From: an uncultured Clostridia bacterium
GTDB lineage: Bacteria; Bacillota; Clostridia; Oscillospirales; Acutalibacteraceae
DNA length: 64,000 bases
Direction: 5' to 3'
Assembly: GCA_937916395.1 (NCBI GenBank)
Contig: CALFTN010000060.1
Span: 1-64,000 of the forward strand
How positions within the stretch are numbered: the first letter of the stretch is position 1; the number at the start of each line of letters is the position of its first letter. Positions 1 to 7,726 of the stretch are shown here, in pieces. Position numbers and translations under genes: made by a program. The notes under the pieces are model-generated. The model saw only the letters and a list, made by a program, of their open reading frames with translations, had not been told where the DNA came from and did no database searches.

Positions 1-494
1 ATAAGCTCATCTGGTGTTGGCACGTCAAAGCGCTCGCCATACATCTCTTCAACTGGTATAACAATTTGCTCTGGCACATCCTTTGCGATTTCGTGAGATG
101 GGAGCACACACCAGAGTCTTTCTCTGTCTCCATCACGCCATTTTAAAGAGCATGTTGAACCCATAAGTCTTTTAAAAGGCTTTGAAAAATGTGCAGAGTG
201 AAGTGCGATAAAGCCCATACCACACATAACCCTGTTATAAATCTGTTCAACTAATTCATCAGGCACCTTGTCATGATGGCAGTGTCCCCACCAGATAAGT
301 ACATCTGTTGAATTTAACACGTCTTGGGAAAGACCACAGTTTTCTTCATCGAGTGTTGCTGTGCGGATGTTGAGTTCTTCATCCTTACTCAAAAAATCTT
401 TAATGCAGTTGTGAATACCATCAGGGTAAACCGCTTTAACTTCTTCATCTTCTCTTTCGTGACGGTATTCATTCCATACAGTAACATTAATCAT
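1..494 (-). CDS. ThuA-like domain protein, 3' end outside window
   Basis: Open minus-strand frame starting at ATG 494-492, behind a good ribosome site (AAGAAAGG at 510-503), and running off the left edge without a stop. The visible 164 residues begin with a VTVWNEYRHE segment and carry conserved IWWGHCHH and GMGFIALHSAHFSKPF stretches. These fit the ThuA-like family (trehalose/sugar utilisation proteins with a class I glutamine-amidotransferase-like fold). Exact substrate is unknown; family members usually sit with sugar oxidoreductases, and a hexuronate operon and a Gfo/Idh/MocA gene lie elsewhere in this window. It is divergent from queT. Family call is fairly secure; function is inferred. 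Confidence 0.8.
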   Translation of the reverse strand, partial: MINVTVWNEYRHEREDEEVKAVYPDGIHNCIKDFLSKDEELNIRTATLDEENCGLSQDVLNSTDVLIWWGHCHHDKVPDELVEQIYNRVMCGMGFIALHSAHFSKPFKRLMGSTCSLKWRDGDRERLWCVLPSHEIAKDVPEQIVIPVEEMYGERFDVPTPDEL

Positions 495-631
495 AAAAAT
501 CACCTTTCTTGTTGCGATAAAAATCGCCTTTGAATATTTTCCAAAAATATTACAACTAAATAATAACATTTTCCAAAAATAAGTCAATATTTATTGTTGT
601 TTTTATATATTAAAAATGATATTATTATAAT

Positions 632-676
632 AGTGAGTTCGAAACCATCCTCACTTAAAACAAAACTACGGAGAGT
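632..676 (+). promoter_or_regulatory. preQ1-I riboswitch upstream of queT
   Basis: A GTGAG/CTCAC stem (633-637 with 650-654) encloses a TTCGAAACCATC-type loop and is followed by an A-rich AAAACAAAACTA tail (657-668) that runs into the ribosome site GGAG (670-673). This is the H-type pseudoknot layout of class I preQ1 aptamers, and the next gene is a QueT-type transporter, a standard target. The tail pairs next to the Shine-Dalgarno sequence, so control is probably translational. Seen: stem, loop, tail. Inferred: ligand and OFF-switch mode. Confidence 0.8.
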
Positions 677-680
677 AAAA

Positions 681-1163
681 ATGAAAAATCGTGAAAAAAT
701 CCGCGGTATAGCGGTAGGTGCAGTTATTGCTACACTTTATGTTATTCTTACTTACCTTGCAAATATGTTGGGTCTTGCGAGTGGTGCCATTCAGGTGCGA
801 CTGTCAGAAATACTGACAATAATGCCTGTTTTTACACCTTTCGCAATACCAGGGCTTTTTGTGGGGTGTGTATTAGCAAATATTCTTACAGGCTGTGCTT
901 TGTGGGATGTTGTGTTCGGTAGCCTTGCAACTTTGATTGGTGCTGTTGGCACTTATATGTTAAGAAAACATAATTTGTTAGCAGTCATACCACCAATTCT
1001 CAGTAATGCTATAATTGTTCCTTTTGTACTTCTCTTTGTTTATTCGTTAGAGGGTACCTACTTCTATTTTTTCACCACTGTTCTTATAGGTGAAATTATT
1101 TCTTGTGGCGTTTTTGGAACAATTTTGCTAAAAAGTTTAGAAAAAAGTCGCTTTAAACTGTGA
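681..1163 (+). CDS. queT: QueT family queuosine-precursor transporter (ECF S component)
   Basis: 160-residue very hydrophobic protein with about five to six membrane segments, typical of the QueT family (substrate-binding S component of energy-coupling-factor transporters for queuosine precursors). The start is set at ATG 681, not at upstream in-frame codons, because GGAGAG at 670-675 is correctly spaced and the preQ1-I aptamer ends just upstream. Conserved motifs seen include VRLSEILTIMPVFTP, GCVLANILTG and the PFVLLFVYSL segment. It would use a shared EcfAAT module encoded elsewhere. Regulation by preQ1 is strongly suggested by the leader. Confidence 0.85.
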   Translation: MKNREKIRGIAVGAVIATLYVILTYLANMLGLASGAIQVRLSEILTIMPVFTPFAIPGLFVGCVLANILTGCALWDVVFGSLATLIGAVGTYMLRKHNLLAVIPPILSNAIIVPFVLLFVYSLEGTYFYFFTTVLIGEIISCGVFGTILLKSLEKSRFKL

Positions 1164-1253
1164 AAAATTTGTAAAAATGGTTTATTTTTTAATAGAAATG
1201 TAGTATAATTAATTAAGTAATGTTTTAGTCTGACGCTGGAAAGGATTTCCATT

Positions 1254-2618
1254 ATGAATATAGAACAAGCATTAGAAAATGCAAAGAGAATACATTTTAT
1301 AGGAATTGGCGGCAGTGGTATGTGTCCACTTGCCGAAATTCTTCATGAAAAGGGTTACTATTTAACTGGTTCTGATAATAATGAAACAGATACATTAAAA
1401 AGAATCCGTAATCTTGGTATTCCAGTTACATTAGGTCAAAAGGCTGAAAATGTTGATGGTGCAGATATGGTAGTCTTCACTGCGGCACTTCTTCCGGATA
1501 ACCCTGAATTAGTTGCAGCAAAGGTTAAAGGTATTCCTACCTTCGAGAGAAGTAAGCTCTTTGGTGCTGTTACGAGAAAATATAATAACTGTATTGGTGT
1601 TTGCGGTACTCATGGCAAAACAACAGTTACTTCTATGATTTCTCAGATACTTATAGAAAATAACTTTGACCCATCATTAGTTATTGGCGGTAAGTTACCA
1701 CTTACTGGTACTAACGGCAGAGTAGGTAAAAGCGAAACATTAGTTTGTGAAGCGTGTGAATATAAAGATACATTTTTAGATTTATCTCCGGATGTGAGCG
1801 TAATTCTTAATATAGATTGTGACCACATGGAGTATTTTAAAACTCTTGATAATTTAATTGCATCTTTCACAAAGTTTGCGTCTATGTCAAAGGTTATAAT
1901 CTTTAATGGCGATGACAATAATACAATCAAAAGCGTTCAGGGAATAACTGGTAAGGAAAAAATTACTTTCGGTAGCGATGCAACAAATACTTATTACTAC
2001 AAAAACTTAGAATGGGTGCACGGTGCATTTGCAAAATTCACTGTGTTTAAAGATGGTGAAGAATTAGGTGAGATAGAGCTTAACATACCAGGTGAACACA
2101 ATATTTTAAATGCTTTGTGTGCAGTTGCTACTGGTATGTATTGTGGTGTAACCTTTAAGCAATGTAAAGAGAGCTTATATAATTTTAAGGGTGCTGGTAG
2201 ACGTTTTGAAATTTTAGGCGAATATAACGGTGCTGTTATTGTGGATGACTATGCACACCACCCAAAAGAATTAGAGGTAACTCTTTCTGCCGCTAAAAAG
2301 ATGGGTTATGAAAGAGTGTGGGCTGTATTCCAGCCGTTCACTTTCAGCCGAACAAAAATGCTTTTAAAAGAGTTCGGTGAAGCACTTTCTATTGCAGATA
2401 AAGTTGTAATGACTGAAATTATGGGCTCAAGAGAGATTAATACATTTGGCATTAAAACTCAGGATTTAGCCGATGAAATTGAAGGCTCAGTATGGTTTCC
2501 ACAATTCAGCGAGGTTGCCGACTACCTGAAAAAGAATATTAAAAAAGGCGATTTGGTAATAACTTTAGGTTGCGGTGACGTATATAAAATTGCTAAAATG
2601 ATATTGGATATTGAGTAA
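1254..2618 (+). CDS. murC: UDP-N-acetylmuramate--L-alanine ligase
   Basis: 454-residue Mur ligase. It ligates L-Ala to UDP-MurNAc with ATP in cytoplasmic peptidoglycan precursor synthesis. The N-terminal Rossmann-like domain has HFIGIGGSGM (about 14-23), the ATP P-loop is GTHGKTT (about 118-124), and the central domain carries NIDCDHMEYF and the DDYAHHPKE motif diagnostic of MurC. Length is normal for the family. Start ATG 1254 follows AAGGA. A TATAAT at 1204-1209 may be its -10 box; no convincing -35 is seen. Monocistronic by layout. No anomalies seen. Confidence 0.93.
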   Translation: MNIEQALENAKRIHFIGIGGSGMCPLAEILHEKGYYLTGSDNNETDTLKRIRNLGIPVTLGQKAENVDGADMVVFTAALLPDNPELVAAKVKGIPTFERSKLFGAVTRKYNNCIGVCGTHGKTTVTSMISQILIENNFDPSLVIGGKLPLTGTNGRVGKSETLVCEACEYKDTFLDLSPDVSVILNIDCDHMEYFKTLDNLIASFTKFASMSKVIIFNGDDNNTIKSVQGITGKEKITFGSDATNTYYYKNLEWVHGAFAKFTVFKDGEELGEIELNIPGEHNILNALCAVATGMYCGVTFKQCKESLYNFKGAGRRFEILGEYNGAVIVDDYAHHPKELEVTLSAAKKMGYERVWAVFQPFTFSRTKMLLKEFGEALSIADKVVMTEIMGSREINTFGIKTQDLADEIEGSVWFPQFSEVADYLKKNIKKGDLVITLGCGDVYKIAKMILDIE

Positions 2619-2714
2619 TACCCAATATCTTAGTGAGAAATAATTCACTGTATATTGAGAGAAGAGAAAAGAGATTAAGATTGATTTGATTCTAAACAGA
2701 ACGGAGAAAAACTT

Positions 2715-3767
2715 ATGAAAATGAAACTTTCATTTCGCTGGTATGGCGAAGACGACCCAATTTCACTTCAGTATATTTCACAAATTCCTGGTATGCGTTC
2801 AATAGTTTCTGCTGTTTATGACGTGAAACCTGGTGAAGTGTGGAGTGAAGAAAGCATAAAAAAACTCAAGGATGACTGTGACAAAAACGGTCTTGTTTTT
2901 GATGTTGTTGAGTCAATCCCTGTTCACGAAGATATCAAATTAGGTCGTGGCGATGTGGACAAGCTTCTTGATGTTTATTGTGAAAATATCAGAAGATGTG
3001 CAAAATATGGTGTTAAGTGTGTTACCTATAACTTTATGCCAGTGTTTGACTGGACACGCACACAATTAGATAAAGAAGCAAAAGATGGTTCAACATCACT
3101 TGTTATGTATTGGGAACAGATGAAGGGTCTTGACCCATTAAAAGATGATATTCATTTACCAGGTTGGGATTCAAGCTACACACAAGAAGAGGTTCGTGAG
3201 CTTATAACAGCTTATGGTGAAATTGGTGAAGAGGGTCTTTGGAATAATTTAGAAAAATTCCTTAAAAAGGTTATTCCTGTGGCAGAAGAATGTGGTGTAA
3301 GAATGGCTATTCACCCAGACGACCCACCATACCCAATCTTTGGGCTTCCAAGAATTATTACTAACGAAGCAAATCTTGACAGATTTTTAAAGCTTTACGA
3401 TAGCCCTGCAAACAGCCTTTGCCTTTGCACTGGTAGTTTGGGTTGCGCAAAGAGTAACGATATTCCAAAAATGATTAGAAAATATGCAAAGATGGACAGA
3501 ATTGCATTTATGCATATCCGTAATGTTAAAATTATGGAGGATGGTTCATTTGAAGAAAGAGCACACCTTTCAGATTGTGGCTCACTTGATATGTATGACA
3601 TCGTTAAGGCGCTTGTAGAAAATAACTATGAGGGTTATGTTCGTCCTGACCACGGCAGAATGATTTGGGGCGAAACTGGTAAACCAGGCTACGGTCTTTT
3701 TGACAGAGCTTTGGGTGCTACCTATATCAACGGATTATTTGAAGCTTTAGAAAAGGAGCATAAATAA
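2715..3767 (+). CDS. uxuA: D-mannonate dehydratase
   Basis: 350 residues, UxuA family. It dehydrates D-mannonate to 2-keto-3-deoxygluconate in glucuronate catabolism. The opening MKLSFRWYGEDDPISL is characteristic, as are IPGMRSIVSAVYDVKPGE, MAIHPDDPP (metal-binding His/Asp region) and the C-terminal YVRPDHGR motif. It is first of a tight four-gene run (1 base to the next gene), all for hexuronate breakdown through KDG and KDPG. Start ATG 2715 follows ACGGAG. A 96-base gap separates it from murC; no regulator or uronate isomerase is adjacent. Confidence 0.93.
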   Translation: MKMKLSFRWYGEDDPISLQYISQIPGMRSIVSAVYDVKPGEVWSEESIKKLKDDCDKNGLVFDVVESIPVHEDIKLGRGDVDKLLDVYCENIRRCAKYGVKCVTYNFMPVFDWTRTQLDKEAKDGSTSLVMYWEQMKGLDPLKDDIHLPGWDSSYTQEEVRELITAYGEIGEEGLWNNLEKFLKKVIPVAEECGVRMAIHPDDPPYPIFGLPRIITNEANLDRFLKLYDSPANSLCLCTGSLGCAKSNDIPKMIRKYAKMDRIAFMHIRNVKIMEDGSFEERAHLSDCGSLDMYDIVKALVENNYEGYVRPDHGRMIWGETGKPGYGLFDRALGATYINGLFEALEKEHK

Positions 3768-3768
3768 T

Positions 3769-4620
3769 ATGAATAAGAATGTTTTAAATACAGATTTAAC
3801 TGGTAAGGTTGCAGTAGTAACTGGTGCTGGTGGTGTTCTTTGTAGTTACTTTGCTAAAGTTTTGGCTCGTGCTGGCGCTAAGGTTGCTTTACTTGACTTA
3901 AATGAAGAAGCAGCAAAAGGCTATGCAGACGAAATTGTAGCAGAGGGTGGCGTGGCTAAAGCTTATGCTTGTAACGTCTTAAATAAAGAAATCTGCTACA
4001 ATGTAGCTGATGAAGTTTTAAAAGACCTTGGTCCTTGTGATATTTTAGTTAATGGTGCTGGTGGTAATAATCCAAAGGCTACAACAGATAAAGAATATTT
4101 TGAAATTGGCGATATTGATGCTGATACAAAATCATTTTTCGATTTAGATGCAGACGGCGTAGGCTTTGTGTTTAACTTAAACTTCTTAGGTACACTTATT
4201 CCTACTCAGGCGTTTGCTCGTCAGATGGTAGGTAGAGATGGCTGTAACATTCTTAATATTTCTTCAATGAATGCATACACACCACTCACAAAAATACCTG
4301 CTTATTCTGGTGCAAAGGCTGCAATTTCTAACTTTACACAGTGGCTTGCAGTTCACTTCTCAAAGGTTGGCATCCGTGTTAATGCTATTGCTCCTGGTTT
4401 CTTCTCAACAAAGCAGAATGCAAAGCTTTTATTTAACGAAGATGGCACACCAACTGCAAGAACAGGCAAAATTCTTGCTGCTACACCAATGGGTCGCTTT
4501 GGTGAAAGCGAAGAATTAGAGGGTGGACTTTTATTCTTAGTAAACAATGAAGCTGCCGGCTTTATAACAGGTGTTGTTTTACCAATTGATGGTGGCTTCT
4601 CAGCATATTCAGGAGTGTGA
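3769..4620 (+). CDS. SDR-family D-mannonate (fructuronate) oxidoreductase
   Basis: 283-residue short-chain dehydrogenase. The cofactor motif TGAGGVL lies near residue 18 and the catalytic YSGAK near 179-183, with NGAGG and the C-terminal GFITGVVLPIDGG. Placed between uxuA and the KDPG aldolase, it most likely reduces D-fructuronate to D-mannonate, the step done by the unrelated long-chain UxuB in enteric bacteria. SDR-type mannonate oxidoreductases are commonly annotated in this position in Firmicutes. Family is certain; substrate is inferred from the operon. Confidence 0.88.
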   Translation: MNKNVLNTDLTGKVAVVTGAGGVLCSYFAKVLARAGAKVALLDLNEEAAKGYADEIVAEGGVAKAYACNVLNKEICYNVADEVLKDLGPCDILVNGAGGNNPKATTDKEYFEIGDIDADTKSFFDLDADGVGFVFNLNFLGTLIPTQAFARQMVGRDGCNILNISSMNAYTPLTKIPAYSGAKAAISNFTQWLAVHFSKVGIRVNAIAPGFFSTKQNAKLLFNEDGTPTARTGKILAATPMGRFGESEELEGGLLFLVNNEAAGFITGVVLPIDGGFSAYSGV

Positions 4621-4626
4621 TTTAAG

Positions 4627-5178
4627 ATGGAAAAATTTATTCCGGTTGTTGTTATTAAAGAAATGTCAGAAACAGACAAAATTTTAACTGCATTACAAAA
4701 AGCAGATATTAACTGTGCAGAGATTACTTTCCGTACAGCTTGTGCTGCTGAAGCAATTAAATATGCACGTGAAAAATATCCGACAATGAACGTTGGTGCT
4801 GGTACTGTAATTAATGCAGAGCAATGTAAAACAGCTTTGGAAGCTGGCGCACAGTTTATTGTGTCACCTGGTCTTTCAGCTTCTGTTGCAGAAATTTGTA
4901 AAGAGAAAAACATTCCTTATTACCCAGGCTGTGTTACACCAACAGAAATTATGCAGGCTTTAGAGCTTGGCATTACAACAGTTAAGTTTTTCCCTGCAAA
5001 TATTTATGGTGGCTTAAAAGCATTAAAAGCTCTTTCTGGCCCATTCCCACAGGTTAAGTTTATTCCAACTGGTGGCGTAGACAGAAATAACATAGATGAG
5101 TTTTTGGCATTCGATAAGGTTGCGGCAATCGGCGGTAGCTTTTTCGTAGCAGAAGCACTTGAAAAAATGGAGGGCTAA
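4627..5178 (+). CDS. eda: KDPG/KHG aldolase
   Basis: 183-residue class I aldolase cleaving 2-keto-3-deoxy-6-phosphogluconate to pyruvate and glyceraldehyde-3-phosphate. Seen: substrate Glu in AEITFRT (about 32-38), GAGTVI, PGCVTPTE, and the Schiff-base lysine in VKFFPA (about residue 120), then PTGGV. It is about 20 residues shorter than typical 205-213-residue members, the loss being at the C-terminal end after GGSFFVAEALEKM; all catalytic residues remain. Third gene of the hexuronate operon, 6 bases after the SDR and 3 bases before the kinase. Confidence 0.9.
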   Translation: MEKFIPVVVIKEMSETDKILTALQKADINCAEITFRTACAAEAIKYAREKYPTMNVGAGTVINAEQCKTALEAGAQFIVSPGLSASVAEICKEKNIPYYPGCVTPTEIMQALELGITTVKFFPANIYGGLKALKALSGPFPQVKFIPTGGVDRNNIDEFLAFDKVAAIGGSFFVAEALEKMEG

Positions 5179-5181
5179 AAA

Positions 5182-6204
5182 ATGAAAAGAGTTGTTACAT
5201 TCGGTGAATTAATGTTAAGATTAGCCCCTAACGGTTATTACAGATTTTTCCAGAATGACCAGATGCAGGCTACTTTCGGTGGTGGCGAAGCAAATGTTGC
5301 TGTGTCACTTGCAAATTATGGTTTAGACAGCGTTTTTGTTACAAAATTACCAGCTCACGCTATTGGTCAGGGTGCAGTAAACTCTTTAAGAGCATTTGGT
5401 GTTGATACAACAAAAATAGTTCGTGGTGGCGACAGAGTTGGTATTTATTTCCTTGAAAAAGGTGCTTCACAACGTGGCTCAGTTTGCATTTATGACAGAG
5501 CACACTCTGCAATTATGGAAGCAGATAAAAGTGATTTCGATTGGGACTCAATTTTTGAGGGTGCAGACTGGTTCCATTTCACAGGTATTACACCAGCATT
5601 AGGAAAAAACGTTACAGAAATATGTCTTGAAGCTTGTAAGGCTGCAAAAGCTCGTGGTGTTAAAATTTCTTGCGACTTAAACTACCGTGGTAAGCTCTGG
5701 ACAAGAGAAGAAGCAAGAAAAGCTATGACAGAGCTCTGCCAGTATGTTGATGTTTGCATTTCTAACGAAGAAGATGCAAAAGATGTTTTTGGTATTGAAG
5801 CAGAGGATACTGACATTTATGGTGGTAAATTAAACCATGAGGGTTATAAATCAGTTGCTAAGCAATTAGCTGATAAATTCGGTTTCCAGAAGGTTGCAAT
5901 TACATTACGTTCATCAATTTCAGCATCAGATAACGACTGGGCTGGTATGCTTTACGATGGCGAAAACTACTGCTTCTCAAAATCTTACCATCTTCATATT
6001 ACAGACCGTGTTGGCGGTGGCGACTCATTCGGTGGCGGTCTTATCTATGCATTACTTACAGGTAAATCAACACAGGACGCTATTGAATTCGCAGTTGCAG
6101 CATCTGCTTTAAAACATTCAATCGAAGGTGACTATAACAGAGTTTCAGTCGCAGAGGTTGAAAAATTAGCTGGTGGCGATGCAAGCGGACGAGTTCAAAG
6201 ATAA
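5182..6204 (+). CDS. kdgK: 2-dehydro-3-deoxygluconokinase (PfkB family)
   Basis: 340-residue ribokinase/PfkB sugar kinase that phosphorylates KDG to KDPG, feeding the adjacent aldolase. The N-terminal FGELMLRLAP and GGGEANVAVSLA motifs and the C-terminal DRVGGGDSFGGGL anion hole with catalytic Asp near residue 281 are present. Last gene of the operon; a hairpin terminator follows at 6280. The pathway logic (mannonate -> KDG -> KDPG -> pyruvate + G3P) makes the substrate call secure beyond family level. Confidence 0.9.
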   Translation: MKRVVTFGELMLRLAPNGYYRFFQNDQMQATFGGGEANVAVSLANYGLDSVFVTKLPAHAIGQGAVNSLRAFGVDTTKIVRGGDRVGIYFLEKGASQRGSVCIYDRAHSAIMEADKSDFDWDSIFEGADWFHFTGITPALGKNVTEICLEACKAAKARGVKISCDLNYRGKLWTREEARKAMTELCQYVDVCISNEEDAKDVFGIEAEDTDIYGGKLNHEGYKSVAKQLADKFGFQKVAITLRSSISASDNDWAGMLYDGENYCFSKSYHLHITDRVGGGDSFGGGLIYALLTGKSTQDAIEFAVAASALKHSIEGDYNRVSVAEVEKLAGGDASGRVQR

Positions 6205-6279
6205 TTCGGAATTCGTAATGCGGAGTTCGGAATTTTATAAAGGCTGCATTTTGATTGTAACTAAATATTAAATAACAAA

Positions 6280-6342
6280 AACTACATTCTTTCATTTAAA
6301 GATTATTGTAAATCTAAAATGAACGAATGTAGTTCTTTTTTA
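6280..6342 (+). terminator. Rho-independent terminator after kdgK operon
   Basis: Long hairpin CTACATTC..TCATTT / AAATGA..GAATGTAG (arms about 6282-6297 and 6316-6332) followed by TTCTTTTTTAT. It belongs to a family of similar TCATTT/AAATGA hairpins repeated at several gene ends in this window. Confidence 0.8.
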
Positions 6343-6346
6343 TAAC

Positions 6347-6374
6347 TGTAGGGGAAGAGCTCTGCTCTCCCGCA
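6347..6374. repeat. 28-base palindromic intergenic module, copy 1
   Basis: Begins TGTAGGGGAAGAGC and ends CTCTCCCGCA, with an internal GAGAGCA/TGCTCTC-like palindrome around AGAGCTCTGCTCT. An identical 28-base copy lies at 29013-29040. Diverged relatives (GTAGGGGCAGACC..GGTCGCCCG) occur at 13727-13752 and inverted near 28898-28925. Confidence 0.8.
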
Positions 6375-6501
6375 TATCAGTGAGTCAGTGGCTAGTGTGG
6401 CTAGTATGGCTAGTGGTCAGTTTATAACAATAAAATTATCCTATCATTTTTAGTTTATTCTAAAACTTTAAATGATACGATTTTGTTGTTTTTACAAAAA
6501 G

Positions 6502-6617
6502 CCTCTCTTCGAAGAGAGGGGGACCACCAACCCGTGTAGTTGCTTACTTTAATGAGTTTTCAAGCGAGACAAAAACTTATTAAAACAACAAAGTTCCTTG
6601 GGTGGTGGAGAGTTCTT
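6502..6617 (+). repeat. CTCTCTTCGAAGAGAG repeat element, copy 1
   Basis: Starts with the perfect palindrome CCTCTCTTCGAAGAGAGG plus GGGACC and ends GGGTGGTGGAGAGTTCTT, with an internal TTTTCAAGCGAG. Copies at 6718-6836 (inverted) and 28677-28793 share both ends and the internal motif while the rest diverges, so this is a dispersed, non-coding family rather than a gene. Confidence 0.75.
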
Positions 6618-6717
6618 CGACACGAGTTAATTGTAAGAATGTGGTTCGTCGGTATATTGATAATTTTAAATTTATATATTCACTGACCAACTGTACTAAA
6701 AGAACCAACCGCAAGGC

Positions 6718-6836
6718 AAAGAACTCTCCACCATTCCGTTTTAATTTGTTATAATTCAAAATAAATTTATCGCCTGAAAATATAACAATATCAACAATCT
6801 TTTAAAATGAATAGTCCCCCTCTCTTCGAAGAGAGG
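6718..6836 (-). repeat. CTCTCTTCGAAGAGAG repeat element, copy 2 (inverted)
   Basis: Inverse orientation of copy 1: AAGAACTCTCCACCA at the left end and CCCCTCTCTTCGAAGAGAGG at the right end. With copy 1 it forms a large inverted pair flanking about 100 bases of unique sequence. Confidence 0.7.
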
Positions 6837-6943
6837 CGTTTTGCAGAAAAACTTTATCGTTTCATTTACAATCAAGCCGTAAGGCTTCCGCAATTGTGCA
6901 TTGTGCATTATGAATTGTGAATTAAAAAATAGCACTATTCCTA

Positions 6944-6972
6944 TTGACATTGCTGAACAGAAGTCATATAAT
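6944..6972 (+). promoter_or_regulatory. Consensus sigma-A promoter of tetR gene
   Basis: TTGACA (6944-6949), 17-base spacer, TATAAT (6967-6972): both boxes perfect. AGCACTATTC before and AGCACTGTTAC after the promoter form imperfect direct repeats that could be regulator sites. Confidence 0.85.
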
Positions 6973-7004
6973 AGCACTGTTACTAAAATAGAGGTATTAT
7001 ATAA

Positions 7005-7697
7005 ATGGCGAAAAGAAAAATTATTAATACAAAACTTGAAATACTGCAATGCTCAATGGAGCTTTTTTTAGAAAAGGGTTACACGACTTCTTACGTTACG
7101 ACTATAGCCCAAAAGCTCGGTATAAGCACGGGTAATTTAACGTTTTATTTTCCCACAAAAGAGCATTTGTTAGCAGAGCTTGTTAAAGAGCTTTGTGTGT
7201 TCCAGTGGCAGACTATGGAGAAAGCCGCAACCGATGGAAAAAGCTCGTTGTTAGCGTATCTACTTGAACTTGCAACTATTGCCTCGGTGTGTGACGAAAA
7301 CCCTGTTGCAAAGGATTTTTATATTTCAGCTTACACTCATTCGTTGCCACTAAAAATAATTCGTGAAAGTGATACACAAAAAACTAAAACAGTGTTTTCA
7401 GAGTATTGCAAGGGTTGGTCAGAAACCGATTTTATAATTGCAGAAAATATTGTTTCTGGTATTGAGTATTCTATGCTCGTGACAGAAGATACTGAAGAAG
7501 TATCTTTAGAAAAACGAATTGAAACAGGTCTCGACGTTATTATGAAACTATATGACGTGCCTGAGAATATAAGAAAGTCGTTACTACAAAATGTACTCAG
7601 TATGGATTACAGAGAAATAGGACGAAATATATTAAATGAGTTTTGCATATATGTTGATGAAAAAAACAAGGCTCAGTTAGAAAAAATAGCAAAATAA
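7005..7697 (+). CDS. TetR/AcrR family transcriptional regulator
   Basis: 230 residues. The N-terminal helix-turn-helix (about residues 10-55: ILQCSMELFLEKGYTTSYVTTIAQKLGISTGNLTFYF) is a clear TetR DNA-binding domain; the C-terminal ligand domain is unremarkable, so no ligand can be named. Start ATG 7005 sits behind a consensus promoter and GAGGT. It lies 29 bases upstream of the giant LRR surface-protein gene in the same direction and may be co-transcribed with it, or regulate it. Confidence 0.85.
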   Translation: MAKRKIINTKLEILQCSMELFLEKGYTTSYVTTIAQKLGISTGNLTFYFPTKEHLLAELVKELCVFQWQTMEKAATDGKSSLLAYLLELATIASVCDENPVAKDFYISAYTHSLPLKIIRESDTQKTKTVFSEYCKGWSETDFIIAENIVSGIEYSMLVTEDTEEVSLEKRIETGLDVIMKLYDVPENIRKSLLQNVLSMDYREIGRNILNEFCIYVDEKNKAQLEKIAK

Positions 7698-7726
7698 GAT
7701 TTTAAACTACAAAGGAGTAAATTTTT

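Larger units (their letters stand above)
6205..7004. other. 800-base non-coding, repeat-filled interval
   Basis: No credible gene. In order it holds a terminator hairpin (6280-6342), a 28-base palindromic module (6347-6374) identical to 29013-29040, a short GTGTGGCTA-type tandem stretch (about 6390-6418), a second hairpin of the TCATTT family (6438-6481), a 115-base repeat in forward (6502-6617) and inverted (6718-6836) copies, and the tetR promoter at the end. Upstream open frames are short and overlap the repeats. Confidence 0.75.

Noticed and set aside
594..680. Longer N-terminus for queT
   Set aside because: The extension lies over the preQ1-I aptamer and has no ribosome site; ATG 681 has one.
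4353..4913. Minus-strand 186-codon ORF across the SDR/aldolase junction
   Set aside because: Shadow of two well-supported genes; no ribosome site and biased composition.
6390..6418. GTGTGGCTA tandem repeats (also near 28558) as a CRISPR or protein-coding repeat
   Set aside because: Units of about 10 bases, too few and too short, no spacers, no open frame with a ribosome site.
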